This document shows positions 33,420-44,042 of a DNA stretch of 64,000 nucleotides, one piece after another. The notes under the pieces are model-generated. The model had not been told where the DNA came from and made no database searches. It saw nothing but the letters and a program-made list of their open reading frames with translations. Within the stretch, counting starts at the first letter, position 1; every line of letters begins with the position of its first letter. Made by a program: the position numbers and the translations under genes. Source of the DNA: Margaritispora aquatica (lineage: Eukaryota > Ascomycota > Leotiomycetes > Helotiales > Discinellaceae); assembly GCA_007644065.1 (NCBI GenBank), contig VJWN01000005.1, forward strand, positions 1,736,001-1,800,000, written 5' to 3'.

Positions 33420-34313
33420 ATGTCCAAGTTATCGTTCACCATTACCTTGCCGCACGACACGTCCTCTGGAGGCTTGAAGCCACAATTCTTCCTCTCTTGC
33501 AACAATAACACCTACCTTAGTGTACAAGGCAAAGATATCAGGGGTGCAAGATGGGGCAATGCAAACGTGAACCAAGGGTACAAGAACCGCTTTGAGTACA
33601 GTGTTACTGCTGCGAAAGGGATCACTAAATTCTCACTGTGAGTGAACAGCCCGTCCTATCAAGACGGGGAGTAGCGGAGATATTGGGCTGATTTAGCACA
33701 GCATCATGAATACAAGCACAGTTCTACCGCCATTGAGCTGGGCATTGGCGAGCAGTAAATCAAAGGATAAAGAGAAGAAAGAGAAGAAAAGGAAGAATAG
33801 GAGGGACAGTTCTAAGGGGTCTGATTCAGATACTTCGAGGAGTAGTAGCAGTATGTATCTTTTGTTTTCTCATCTGGAAAGGTAAAATGTTGTCTAAATT
33901 TCCATGTTAACCACTTTACAGAAAAATCGGAGACACAGGCGAAGCTCATAGGATCTCGATTTCATCATCACCGGATTCATGACCATCCAGACATCGAACT
34001 TGAAGACCTCGTCTTAAGTGACAATTCATACGACCCGGCAAGGGGAAAGCGGGTGCATAGAAGGGACAGAGAGCAACGCGACTCAGAACGCACCCGAGAC
34101 GAAGACAGAGAGAGATACAGGGAGAGACCGCGCGTACCACCGCCACAACTAGAAGATTCAACCCGCAGGAACGGACGACCTGTGCGCGAAGTAAAGCTTC
34201 CTTGGCCGAGAGAAGAGTCCTCTCGAGACACTTCTAGACAGCGTGGGCACGAGCGTGAGCGTCGAAATGGTGATCATGGGCATAGAAGTAGGAGGAAAAG
34301 AGGAAAAGCGTAG
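33420..34313 (+). CDS. unrecognised Arg/Lys/Asp-rich protein, 252 aa
   Basis: Three exons, 33420-33637, 33702-33850 and 33922-34313, with introns of 64 and 71 nt (GTGAGT and GTATGT donors). The frame is continuous to TAG 34311-34313. Residues of about 1-75 look like a small folded strand-rich unit (MSKLSFTITLPHDTSSGG, FFLSCNNNTYLSV). Residues of about 90-125 are Lys/Ser-rich (KDKEKKEKKRKNRRDSS, then SDSDTSRSSS). The rest is a charged Arg/Glu/Asp tract (RRDREQRDSERTRDEDRERY) ending in RSRRKRGKA. The tail resembles RS/RD-rich nuclear proteins linked to RNA processing, but no domain is recognised and a nuclear location is inference. Confidence 0.7.
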
Positions 34314-35532
34314 TTTAATCCTGCGTTTGGGGATGTGGTTGGTGATCAATGAGTAGCAGGGTAGGTATACTGACATGAGTCTTCGGGGGTTGTTCCCAAG
34401 CAGCTACTCAAGAAGACAGCGAGCATCAGCGTAATAAACGGCGTTAGGATGAGAGCATGGAGTTGGAAATCAATTGATTTTTGGTTTACGGTCAATATAA
34501 CATTGTACAGAGCATTTAGGTTCGCGAACCATCGCAATTTTCTGTGGCATTTGGTGCTTTTCCTTATTTCTTGATTGGAGCTACTGCTCTAACCATTTCA
34601 GTTCTCTGAACAGTTCGACTAGAACTTATTAAGTCGTTCGATTTCTGTGGAGCTCATGCAACACACGGAGGCAAGTGCCAATGGTACACCATTTCCTCTG
34701 CTGCGTTTCCGCGCACACCCTTCTATATCTACCTTGGAAGCAACTCAAGATCGCATCTGATGAATGAGGCCACTGACTGCGATGTATAAGACGCAAGCAC
34801 CGAATCGCTCGTGAATCCTACACCCAGACAAAAGCTCAAGTGTGCGTTAGACCATACCTTACCTTAGCAGAAGGAATCTGAGCATCACGTGCCAGTTCCC
34901 TCCCCGTCTACCTTAAGCGAGGGATGACTTCATTACTTACCTTGCCTATCTGGGTGGTAGTCAAGCCCTAAGGGTCTTTTAGATCGTTTGGCCGGGCCTG
35001 GTACTTATATTTATCTAAATTATTTTTTTCGTTTCCTGCTTTTTCTCTACTTGATCTACAAACATTTTTCGTCTCTTCTGTTGTCGCGCGCCTATGCACT
35101 CATTCGCCTAGCCTTCTTCTACCTTCTAAGCTGTAATTAGACAACGCACGTTATTGGTATTCGATAAACTTATATATAATAAGGCTTATATTAACGGAAA
35201 GCTACGTGGTTATCGTCGGAACGGGATAGCTAGTCCTACTTACGAGTCTTGTGTCTGCGACGTGGTGAGTGATGAAATTTTAGGATTGGAGCAATGTGGG
35301 GTGTGGTCTGTGGCGGGGCTAACTGATGCAAATAGTGTAACTCTGATTTCCGACATCGTCTTACCATATACATATTAAACTATCAAGCCCATCGCTACCC
35401 CTTGATGATCGAATTCTTACTTTCCTATTTAGTTTCAATACTACTCTTCACTATCGAGACACGAGCTCGTAATATCCGAAGAAATCAAGTCTCCAACTCT
35501 TGACCCAAGAAGATCTTTAAATTGTCGCCAAC
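34314..35532. other. 1.2 kb intergenic, no gene seen
   Basis: Includes T-rich and AT-rich stretches near 35010-35050 and 35160-35200. It may hold a degraded element, but no terminal repeats or coding relic are seen. The last 100 bases form the leader of the 2EXR gene. Confidence 0.45.
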
Positions 35533-36516
35533 ATGAACGGCAATACCAACAACACAGACATGTCTTTCAAGAACTTCGCTCTTCTTCCTGCGGAACTACG
35601 CTCCATGATATGGTCTTACTTACTTCCCGACGAGAACCCTCGAGTCATTGAAATGGTCGCGTATACCGTACACCAAGAAAGCCTGACCGAGAATGAGAGT
35701 CGCAAACGTTACGGCTATATTATCTGGCGCGAACCAGATCTTGGGATGGTGCGAACAACCTGGGACGATGTGCATGCATTGCCTCAATCTTTCCCAACAT
35801 TAATGCATGTCAACACCGAAGCTAGAATTCTAGCTCAGAAAGCCTATGGTTCGAACTGTATCAATATACCATCAGCCAGAGGACGATCATATAACGAGAG
35901 AAAGATATGCTCGAAATTGGGATATAACAATTGGCCCAGACAGTTGAACTCTCCAGGATTACGAGTACAGATAGGAAACCCCAGTGGCAACGCGTTTCGC
36001 CATGTGAACAGAAGCTTGCGAATGGGTACTGGTACTCTTTTTAATCCAGGGAAAGACATCCTTTTCCTCACAAGCCCTCCAAAACAAACCTCCAAAGAGC
36101 ATGCAGGTGTACCCAAAGCTTCTGCTCGAGACCTAGAGCCTGTCCTGTCTCACGTCGATACCCTTGTGAGATGGCTCAACCCTAAAATTGTAACTCAGAT
36201 CCGCTTTCTAGCCATGTCTTGGGACACATGGAACGACAGTTTGCGCACGAAGACTCGTCTTAGTGATTTTACAAATCTTGAGGGTCTGTGGATTTGTCTG
36301 CAAGGAGATGATGCATCTGCGCGCCGCTCAAGGCCTGGTGACTCGGCTTTGCAGCGCCTTCAGTTAGGGCTGGAGACAATTCCAAACTTCCTGGGTCGTC
36401 AGATTAAGGAAGAATTAAAGTTCTTAAACTTGGGATCATCGAACGAGAACTTCAACCCAAAGTTGAAGGTTGTAGCCAATAAGGCTGACTTAGCGAGGTT
36501 GTTCTCGGAGTACTAG
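35533..36516 (+). CDS. 2EXR-domain protein, 327 aa
   Basis: Single-exon gene of a large, lineage-expanded Pezizomycotina family of unknown role. ATG 35533 is in good context; a second ATG (MSF) is nine codons on. The family signature is at residues of about 10-45: FKNFALLPAELRSMIWSYL then PRVIEMVAY, an F-box-like helical opening. A later LMHVNTEARILAQKAY segment (residues of about 90-110) is the second conserved block. The remainder is typical of the family, with an LNPKIVTQIRFLAMSWDTW block. No F-box partners, Cys clusters or membrane segments are seen. 2EXR genes often sit in accessory parts of the genome, and this one begins such a stretch. Confidence 0.85.
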   Translation: MNGNTNNTDMSFKNFALLPAELRSMIWSYLLPDENPRVIEMVAYTVHQESLTENESRKRYGYIIWREPDLGMVRTTWDDVHALPQSFPTLMHVNTEARILAQKAYGSNCINIPSARGRSYNERKICSKLGYNNWPRQLNSPGLRVQIGNPSGNAFRHVNRSLRMGTGTLFNPGKDILFLTSPPKQTSKEHAGVPKASARDLEPVLSHVDTLVRWLNPKIVTQIRFLAMSWDTWNDSLRTKTRLSDFTNLEGLWICLQGDDASARRSRPGDSALQRLQLGLETIPNFLGRQIKEELKFLNLGSSNENFNPKLKVVANKADLARLFSEY

Positions 36517-37038
36517 GTCAACTAATACTCGACTCCATTCCGAAGGGTAGCTTAGTATTATTGGTTCGATGATACAAATGTTTTAAGAGAGGGATAAATG
36601 TGGGGGGGATTTCCCCCCAAAAGTTTGGATTGGAAGTTTATGCAGATGAGTCTAAAATTCCGCACTTAACTGCCTGGAGGCGTTCGCAAGTTAGACATGT
36701 TATTAAAATGTGCTTGGGGGATCTTAAGGCAGTAATTTGATATAGTACCGTGTATTATATCACTTAGCTGCTTTAAATTTTTGGGCGGCACTTTGCTTTC
36801 AGGATTGACTATTCTAATGTGTGGAGAATAAAAACACTGCGAATATAAGCATATGGCATAGGCGTTCATCTACTAGGCATTTCAAAAAGTAGCACGAATC
36901 GATAAAGGATTTATTTTCGATATATTTCATGTGTGCAATCTCATGCATCACCGAATATCCAACTCCCCGCTAAACTAAAAAACCATCTCCATCCCCAACT
37001 CCATCCCACAACCATCTCTATCGCTTCCTTCTCCAAGA
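36517..37038. other. intergenic with a G/C hairpin
   Basis: Convergent interval between the 2EXR gene (+) and the 302 aa gene (-). A 7 bp inverted repeat, TGGGGGG ... CCCCCCA with a 5-base loop, sits at 36601-36619, 85 bases after the 2EXR stop. Otherwise UTR-like. Confidence 0.5.
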
Positions 37039-37947
37039 CTACAACCCCTCTCGACCCCATTTCATCACAACATCCACGCCCCTCCACCTCCCCAACCTCT
37101 CCCTCTGCATCTCCTTCCACTCCTCCACCCCCTCCCCGTCCCCGTCCCTTCTCTCAGCACCACGAAGAATGCACGCCACATGCACATGCGCGTGGCCATC
37201 CAGCCGGATGTCTGGGTCCGGAGGCGAACCGCGAGCACCAGCGCGGGCGAGCTTCCTACTCGTCGCGGATGCAGTCGGACTTCGCTGCATGATCTCGGCC
37301 GTGTAGCGACTTGGGATTCGCGCGACGAGTCCTTGCGGCGTGCTGGCGCGGATGGGTCGGTCGGGTGTGCTGAGTTGTTGGTGATTGGGCTGAGGGCGCA
37401 GGTGCGGTTGAGGTGCGTTGGTAAGATTACTGCTGCGATGGAGGCCGAACGCAGGTGCGGGTCTAACGTGTTGTTGGCTCTGTGCTGCAGGTGCGAGGCG
37501 ATGGGGGGATCGAGCCTGCTCCTGACTCTGATTGCTTATCGTCTGACTTACGTTCTCATCTTGAGCATAGCTCAAGAGCGTAGAAGGAGAAGTAGAAGTA
37601 GACATCGCAGCGCCGTCGTCGGTATCTGGGCGCGAATACAAATCCGCTAGTCGCTCGACCTCGCGCAGGCGGTACTCGCGCCGCAGGTCGAAACTCGCGC
37701 TTTGTGTTGTTCCTTTTAGGGGGCTTTTCTTTTGTGGGATTTGGTTCTGACTTTCATTTCGACTCTCACTTCTGTTTCTGGGGGGTGTGGAATTCAGGTC
37801 TGGGATGTGGTTGACTGTTATATTTGGAACTCGCTTGGCCACTGGGTTGGGGACCTCAAAATGGAATATGGTTTCGTTGGAATTTGGGCGCTGAGGCGAG
37901 GTAGATGCGTTGCGAGACATCTCGGTGTTGGATTGAGGGTATGCCAT
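37039..37947 (-). CDS. unrecognised low-complexity protein, 302 aa
   Basis: Single open frame from ATG 37947 (MAYPQSNTEMSRNAST) to TAG 37041-37039. It is rich in Ser, Pro, Gln, Asn and Arg and mostly predicted disordered by composition. Some ordered-looking pieces exist: IFHFEVPNPVAKRVPNITVN near residue 27, and a helix, LRREYRLREVERLADLYSR, near residue 88. The C-terminus from about residue 240 (HAHVHVACILRGAERRDG, then WKEMQRERLGRW) is different in composition and could belong to an alternative exon or be read-through sequence. No family or function assigned. Confidence 0.55.
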   Translation of the reverse strand: MAYPQSNTEMSRNASTSPQRPNSNETIFHFEVPNPVAKRVPNITVNHIPDLNSTPPRNRSESRNESQNQIPQKKSPLKGTTQSASFDLRREYRLREVERLADLYSRPDTDDGAAMSTSTSPSTLLSYAQDENVSQTISNQSQEQARSPHRLAPAAQSQQHVRPAPAFGLHRSSNLTNAPQPHLRPQPNHQQLSTPDRPIRASTPQGLVARIPSRYTAEIMQRSPTASATSRKLARAGARGSPPDPDIRLDGHAHVHVACILRGAERRDGDGEGVEEWKEMQRERLGRWRGVDVVMKWGREGL

Positions 37948-39324
37948 GAATGATGGTGGAAGTAAAAGAGGAGAAAGAGGGTGGTGGATGTTGTGTCCAT
38001 TGTGGTTGTGTTGTGGTTGTGGTTGTGTGTTATGTCGCTCAGTGGTGGGCGGGAGTTTGATGGTTGAGGTTCTGGTTTTGGTTTTATAGGAAACTTAAGC
38101 TCGACGGCTGGATTTGGATTTAAATTTGAAGGCGAATCTGAATGGCTCAATCTCAAGCGCGCTCGTGAATCTGGAGGCGCATTTCCCTTTTCGCGTAGAT
38201 GAGAATTAGCGAAATTCGTTTGAGCTTTCGCTCGAAACTTTGACTTGCAAGTAGACTGACTTTCTTTAAACTTGAATCAATGAGTTCTCCGCTAGTAGTA
38301 CAGCCTGTATCTCATAGTTCGTCGAGTTTCGCGCATGTGGAGCTTTGTGGATTGATGCTGGCATATCTTCGATACTTTCGTAAATACACCCAAGCAACTT
38401 TTTTGCTCTGCTGATGGTTTTGATCGAGGTTACCCTCTTAGCAAGTGAGATTGGCTCAATAGTTGAATACTCTAGGCTGTGAGAGTGTGTGAATAGTGGT
38501 TTCAAATTGGGCGTTGAGTGTAATTGCATTGATTAGATCATTGGACTAAGAGAGAAACTGTTGAGATCGAGTTGCTGGGCTCAATGTTATCTATCTTGTC
38601 TTAAAGGGGGCAGATAAAAGAGCAATGTGGCCAGTCTCTTTTGTCGTGCTCCTTGAGTGGATTACTTTTCCGCTCTTTGTGAAGATTTCTTGAAAGCATT
38701 GGCTAGAATATCAAAGTTGGATGAAAGAAAGGCACACATCGCTTGTGGTCAGAGCAGTAATAAATTTGAATGATCCCGTATTCCCATCCCATTGAAACCC
38801 CCAGAGCAATGGAAATATTTCGGTGGAGTTGTAAAGCCATAAAGGAAAGCTGTGTAGATAGATCAAGGTCGATTATGAATTTCACTAAGCAGGTTAAGCG
38901 AGAGGCGCCAGAGAAAGGTTAGGTGAACTGCGCATGAGCTAAAAGCTCGTTGCACAGGATTTCAATTTGTAGCTATATCAGGATTTTGTGCTACCTATCA
39001 AGCCAGTGGGGTCAATCCTGATGTTCAGGAGACACGAAACACTCGACTAAGAAAACAACTCTGGCATTTGCCCAGTCTCCAAAACGTCCCGCCATAGAAG
39101 TGAATAACTCAGACTTTTCCTCGTTCTTCAAAATGTTCCGCCATAGAAATGAAAGTCCCAATTTTTCCCAAATCCCTTTTTAAATGAGAGTTCCAGCTCC
39201 TCACACCCTTACAGTCGCCGCTGAATGGGAAGCTTTTAGCCCAAGCCCTTAATGACAAAAGAAACAATCAAAGTGCATCCCCATCTTCCTCGTCCGTCCA
39301 CCATTGACGATGATCCAAAGCCCT
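37948..39324. other. 1.4 kb intergenic with a diverged 30 bp duplication
   Basis: Repeated GTTGTGGTTGTG-type sequence near 37995-38035 probably lies in the promoter of the 302 aa gene. No further gene is supported. The duplication at 39077-39155 is listed separately. Confidence 0.5.
39077..39155 (+). repeat. diverged direct duplication of about 30 bp
   Basis: 39077-39106 and 39126-39155 match at most positions (CT(C/T)CAAAA(C/T)GT(C/T)CCGCCATAGAA). Most of the differences are transitions. Non-coding, downstream of the HsbA-like gene. Confidence 0.7.
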
Positions 39325-39998
39325 TTAGCAAGTGCATGTACCAGGGGTCAAAACCCAGCCTGGAACAAGAAGAGTAAGGGCTGCAATGGCGGTCTTTAGC
39401 TGCACAAGAGCAGCAGCACCAGCCAAGGTGGTTTCACACTTGACAGCGGATGCGTAGGTGAGCAATGGCTTCACAAGAGTTGGCAACGCATCCTTAACAG
39501 CGGCAACCTCTGCAGTGAGAACAGCAGTGGTGGGGGCAGAGTATCCAGTGAGCACCGCTCCGGCTTCGGTTGTAGCGGCCTGAAGGGTGGTTTTGGCGAG
39601 TTCTGTGACACCCTGAACGGCTGTGGTGAGGTAATCGATGTTGGCTGCAGGGAGTGTGGTGCCGGCACCTGCAAGAGCGCCGGCAATTTGCAAGCCGGTG
39701 GATTTGAGGCATCCTGCGGTTGAAAGCAGGCCGGTGACTACATTCCCTGCGCAAACTGGCTCGGAGGCCCCTGGTGCTGTTATGGAGCTGATCGCGGTTG
39801 CTATGGCTATGTTAGCGAAGAATTGGATTCAACTGTGGAGTGAAAATACATACTAACTGCGGTTACTCCGGTATCGAGGGTTGACTTAGCAGTGGTCAAG
39901 ATTGAGTCGAGAGCTCCGACTTTGATGCAAGGAACAGGGATAGTTCCAGCTGCTGCGAATCCAGCAAAGGCCAAAGTTACGGTGGTGGAGAACTTCAT
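39325..39998 (-). CDS. secreted HsbA-like / cell-wall galactomannoprotein, 208 aa
   Basis: Exon 1 39998-39854 and exon 2 39806-39325, joined over a 47 nt intron (GTATGT donor, GCTAAC branch, CATAG acceptor). The N-terminus MKFSTTVTLAFAGFAAAGTI is a signal peptide. The mature part is Ala/Thr/Val-rich and helical, with repeated SxxxxLTTA-like segments, as in hydrophobic surface-binding protein A and Mp1-type mannoproteins. Six cysteines are placed as PCIK, PVCAG, AGCLK, VKCETT and the terminal GTCTC. No GPI signal is seen. HsbA proteins bind hydrophobic surfaces and can recruit secreted hydrolases. Family assignment rests on composition and pattern, so the subfamily is uncertain. A TATA box lies about 150 bases upstream. 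Confidence 0.75.
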
Positions 39999-42035
39999 AT
40001 TGACTGTTGGGAAGATTGAGATGTACTTGAGAGTTTGAAAACAAAGGTAGTGAAAGTGATGTAAGAAGAGAAAGAAGATCGAGAAGATGATGATGATTGT
40101 GATGAGGATGGTGAGGATGAGAAGCAGGTTGGTCGGAAATCACAAGTACTTTATACCTCGAGGATACGATATGAATCTACGTTCTTGCATCCAGACATTC
40201 CTCGCTCAGACATTCCCTACTGATACACTCCCCCGCAACACATATTAGGACATGGTCCGCCGCATGTGTATATTTTTCTTAAAGTGAAGCTGTTCTGAGA
40301 CAATTGAAACTATCCGAACTTATTGCAGAATTTGGCGTTGCCGATCATTAGATCTCGAGCCTGGAACATGTGTTGACCTCAGCTGCCTCGAACTGTTGTC
40401 CCCATCTTGCAACTACTACTCCCTCCCTCAGAATGCTCCTCTGTTTATTTTCAGCTAAGTCCAATACTTCAATTCCAAAGTGTCGCACTCGGCTCTGTCA
40501 GATAGCTGATCGCAAGTCTGGAGTGCTCGAAATTAAGACCTCCAAGACCATTCCATTATAAGCAAATACTCTGTGCTTTAACGTCCGTATACGAGAACGC
40601 CATTGCCGATGGCCCGTAAGTCATATGAGCCAGACACAGCCTGAGAACCGAGTCAATGCTTTCCACTTTCTGATCATGCTGATGAGAGGCAACTGACGAT
40701 GGATATTGGATATGCGATTCACTTTTTGCTTGGCGAGTGAACTATGCTACGGAATTTGGGAACTTACACATAGTTTCGTAAAAAGAAACGAAAACCAGAA
40801 TTTCAAGCTATATTGTGTTGAATTGAGATTCCTGATAGAGATATATCACAAATTACAGCATGGTGGGAATTCTCTGATAGCATAAGTAAGCATCCGGGTA
40901 CTTTCTTCGACAAACAGGCACAGCCGACAGGTACGAAAGGCAATCTTCTTCCCAGAGACAAGCCTTTGGAAGCCATACCAAGATCATGCAACACCAGATG
41001 CCTAGCATGAGCATTGCCAGACTCACGAATTCGCATACCTTGAGCTGAGGTTTCTCGCCAGCGAATCCCCATTCCGCTGCAGCCAGCCGACTTAGTCTCA
41101 GGCTAGCGAGGAAGATCTGCGGAGCCTCGTCCGGTCTGTCTTAGTGTGAGCTGCAAATATGCAAGCTTAATCTTTTGACAGGAGTCAGAGATGCTTAGCT
41201 TAATGGTCGGATGGCGACCGAAGCTTTGGGAGATCGGCAGACGTGTTCGTTCCCGGGAAATAGGCTTGACTACTTTTAGGGTTCGCTTAAAGTCGATGAC
41301 AGGACCACATTTAGCTGGTTCTGGGGTTAACCTGACCGAGGGTTTTAACGGGATGTTTAGCTATGAATCATGGCCGATCACTACTCGACACGGAGCAAAG
41401 TTATTGTCTACACCACGTGCGGTATGCATATCATTTCGGTTCTGACTCGCTTAGGTGAGTCGTAGAAGCAGGCGCAATCATGTGACCTGGTTTGACTAAT
41501 CGGCCTTGGGTTGTCTCATTGCTAGACAAAACTTTCTGAACTAGCGAAAGCAAATGTAAGACCGATTTTTTCAGTACCTTGCAACAGCTGTTCATGGAAG
41601 TGATGATAATGTACGAAGAGTATACAAGAAATATTAGATTAGCCAGGCAGCTAAGCGAACGGCTTGAAAACTAACTTACTCGCACAGATGGCATCTCGTA
41701 ACGGGGACAAATCAGAACCTTAGATCTCAGTCAAAGTAAGTTTGTCATCATTCACAGTACTTCGCTTATTTAGTGTCGAGAGTACGTGCCAGCCAAGCCA
41801 ATAGAGTACTCTACCAGGTCGGCCAATATCAGATCTTCCCATGTTCCAGATATGCACCACATCCTACCCGCCCTCAGACACCCAGTATCTCCGAATCTAG
41901 ACTATCGGCAAGAAAGGATCTAAGCGAGAAATCCAGACCGCAATCAACTCTAACACAACCACCACGACCACTAAATCAAGACTGGCGAAACCCAAGGACC
42001 GGATTAAAGCCTTTAGTCTTCGACTTGGGCGGAGA
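39999..42035. other. 2 kb intergenic, no gene seen
   Basis: The left end is the HsbA promoter. Short frames at 40803-41072 (minus), 41191-41445 (plus) and 41773-42060 (plus) have no recognisable product. No repeats or element ends were found by eye. Confidence 0.45.
40149..40155 (-). promoter_or_regulatory. TATA box of the HsbA-like gene
   Basis: TATAAAG on the gene strand, about 150 bases upstream of the ATG at 39998. Confidence 0.45.
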
Positions 42036-42611
42036 TCAGTCTTCCCGGACGGAAAATTGACGATCGGATGTGGAGTTGTGCATACATCCCAGATCAGAAG
42101 ATGGCAGTGGCATCACTCCATCCTCTCCACACCCAAACATACCACGCGTGAACTCGTCTCGATCGAGCAATGAGCTATGTGGATGGGGAGAAAGGCTGGA
42201 AAGGCTATCTCTCAAGGCCCGATGCTTGCGCCTCTCGCTCTTTCTTTCTGTGCGGGAGATTGGAGGTTGTACATTGGTTCCTAGGCGAGTGCTGATCTCA
42301 CGCTTTTGCTTGTTAGCATTTCTTAGTTCTCCAAGCTTCAGAAGAAGAAAACATACGCGAAGCTGCCCATTCAAAGCATAGATTGTCTCAAAAACATCAA
42401 CCAGGCTCTTTTGATTAGTATTGAACCTGTCGTGATGGCAGACCACATCATCCATTTTCAATCCTAAGGCTATGCATGTGTCGAGGTCTGCCTGTGCCTG
42501 TTCGAGTATGATGCTCATGATTTTTCTCAGAGCATCTGTCAGTGTGCCCTTTGGCTGTGTATAAAAAAACGAGTCAATGATTGTGGTGTCTAATTCGGAA
42601 GATACTGCCAT
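42036..42611 (-). CDS. unrecognised protein, 173 aa, with an in-frame 54 nt intron
   Basis: The open frame could be read without splicing, but it contains a textbook intron at 42356-42303 (GTATGT donor, GCTAAC branch site, AAAAG acceptor) of exactly 54 nt, so removing it keeps the frame. The start chosen is ATG 42611 (MAVSSELDTTIIDSFFYTQ); the frame is open further upstream only from a TTG. The N-terminal half is helical (LTDALRKIMSIILEQAQADL, then DVVCHHDRFNTNQKSLVDVF). The C-terminal half is charged and Ser-rich (SRTERKSERRKHRALRDSL). No family is recognised. Confidence 0.5.
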   Translation of the reverse strand: MAVSSELDTTIIDSFFYTQPKGTLTDALRKIMSIILEQAQADLDTCIALGLKMDDVVCHHDRFNTNQKSLVDVFETIYALNGQLRVCFLLLKLGELRNANKQKREISTRLGTNVQPPISRTERKSERRKHRALRDSLSSLSPHPHSSLLDRDEFTRGMFGCGEDGVMPLPSSDLGCMHNSTSDRQFSVRED

Positions 42612-43368
42612 GCCTGTTGCAAGTGTTGGGTTCAGTGTGGTATGTTTTGGCTTAATGTAGAAGCTGGAGGCGCTGGGATTCGGTGTATACAGTTTAAGCA
42701 ATCTTAGCTAGATTAATATAACCATCATGACTGAATACTCAAATAGAATAAAACAGCATATAGAATTTCTTAAACAAAGAGAGTCACAAAGCTACACCTT
42801 ACTATGGGTAGCAATAACAGATATCGTCAAAAGGGAGACAAGCACGTTCAATAACCTTTGATTTATAATTCTACAAGTAAACGACAAAGATTTTGAGGAG
42901 AGCTAAACTTTAGAAATGCAAACTGATGCTTTGCTGCTTCGAAATTGACTAAGTTCTCAACACAACAGGCGATATTTCGACAATCTTTGAAAGATCATGC
43001 GATTTGGTGGCAATTTTGCTGTGAGACAGATACAAAAGCTTTTAGGAAAAGGCAAAGAGCTTTGACAACTCATTGTCCATCCTCCAAGAAAAAGTCACCG
43101 GCGATAGACGCTGGGTCTGAAGTGAGACTTTAGAAGAAAAAGAATTATTTCTTGACGTGATGCTCAGGTTCGTACATCTAAAATCGCAGGTGGAGTTATG
43201 AAAGAAGTTCAGACGCGATAATCGCAAACAGAAAACCATCGCCATCATGTACTCCGCTCCGCTCCTCCTCCCTGTTCTCCCTATCCTCCCTATCCTCCCT
43301 GTCCTTCCTGTCCTTCCTGTCCTCCCTTTTCTCCATCCCTTGCCTGCCAAGCCCGCCACACCACCAGC
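42612..43368. other. intergenic with a 9 bp tandem repeat
   Basis: Between the 173 aa gene and the stop of the GH24 gene. The pyrimidine-rich minisatellite at 43268-43330 is listed separately; a translated frame across it is an artefact of the repeat. Confidence 0.5.
43268..43330 (+). repeat. seven tandem copies of a 9 bp repeat (CTCCCTATC-type)
   Basis: Consecutive units CTCCCTGTT, CTCCCTATC, CTCCCTATC, CTCCCTGTC, CTTCCTGTC, CTTCCTGTC and CTCCCTTTT. They lie 40-100 bases past the stop codon of the GH24 gene, probably in its 3' UTR. Confidence 0.85.
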
Positions 43369-44042
43369 CTAACAACCAGCCGGTGCGTAAGGACTATAAG
43401 TCTTAAACAGATTCAATTCCCTCTGTCGTCTGGTCACCAAACCCGGTAGAACTTTGCCGCCACCCATATTCCACCTCGGCAGCTCCTGCGCCGCGACCGT
43501 GTTCGGATCTTCCCTTGCGTTCAGTCTCCGAATAAGCGAGCTTGAGGCCGCATTGCCGCACCCTTCGTTGAAGGCCCAGGATACAAGGGCGCCGTATTGG
43601 TTCACGTTGAGGTAGACGGTGACGTAGCGCTTGATGCAATTTTGGGGCGTCTGTGGGCGATGAGTGGGTGATTACAAGGGGAAAGTGGTGAGAGGGGGGA
43701 GGCGTTAGGTAGGAAGAGGGGAAAACCAGGAGGGAGGTAGGAAATGGGTCAGAGGAGATGATATACCTTCAAGTCGCTCAACATGAGTGCGCTCGCGGTG
43801 GACTCACTCAATGGGAAGCTGTAAAGAACCTCGGAACATCCACTATTCAGACATTTATGCCCGTACCCCACTGTAGACAACTTAACGGGGTCAGGAGCGG
43901 GGTATCTGACGAAGCCCTCTGAGAGCTTGATGAGGTCGATGGTCGCTTGGTTGACATTGGGTCCATCGCAGACGGCTGGTGCAGCAGTCGATGTAGCAAT
44001 GAAGGCTGAGAGAATGGTGAGGACTGGAGCGGAGAAGCGCAT
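43369..44042 (-). CDS. secreted GH24 lysozyme (T4-type muramidase), 185 aa
   Basis: Hydrolyses the beta-1,4 link between MurNAc and GlcNAc in bacterial peptidoglycan; expected extracellular and antibacterial. Exons 44042-43767 and 43650-43369 with a 116 nt phase-0 intron (GTATAT donor, CCCACAG acceptor). Signal peptide MRFSAPVLTILSAFIATSTA. The catalytic region reads IDLIKLSEGFVRYPAPDP, then KLSTVGYGHKC. Glu, Asp and Thr are 9 and 15 residues apart, exactly the spacing of Glu11, Asp20 and Thr26 in T4 lysozyme. The C-terminal half has AFNEGCGNAASSSLIRRLN and LPRWNMGGGKVLPGLVTRR, the usual GH24 helices (W...GLVxRR). Six cysteines, one at the extreme C-terminus, suggest disulfide stabilisation for a secreted enzyme. 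The family is mainly phage/bacterial; fungal members are known. Confidence 0.92.

Noticed and set aside
34900..35250. AT-rich stretch considered as a transposon remnant
   Set aside because: No terminal inverted repeats, target duplication or transposase fragment could be seen.
43042..43359. 105 aa minus-strand ORF with a Gly-Arg-Thr repeat
   Set aside because: Created by the 9 bp minisatellite; overlaps the probable 3' UTR of the GH24 gene.
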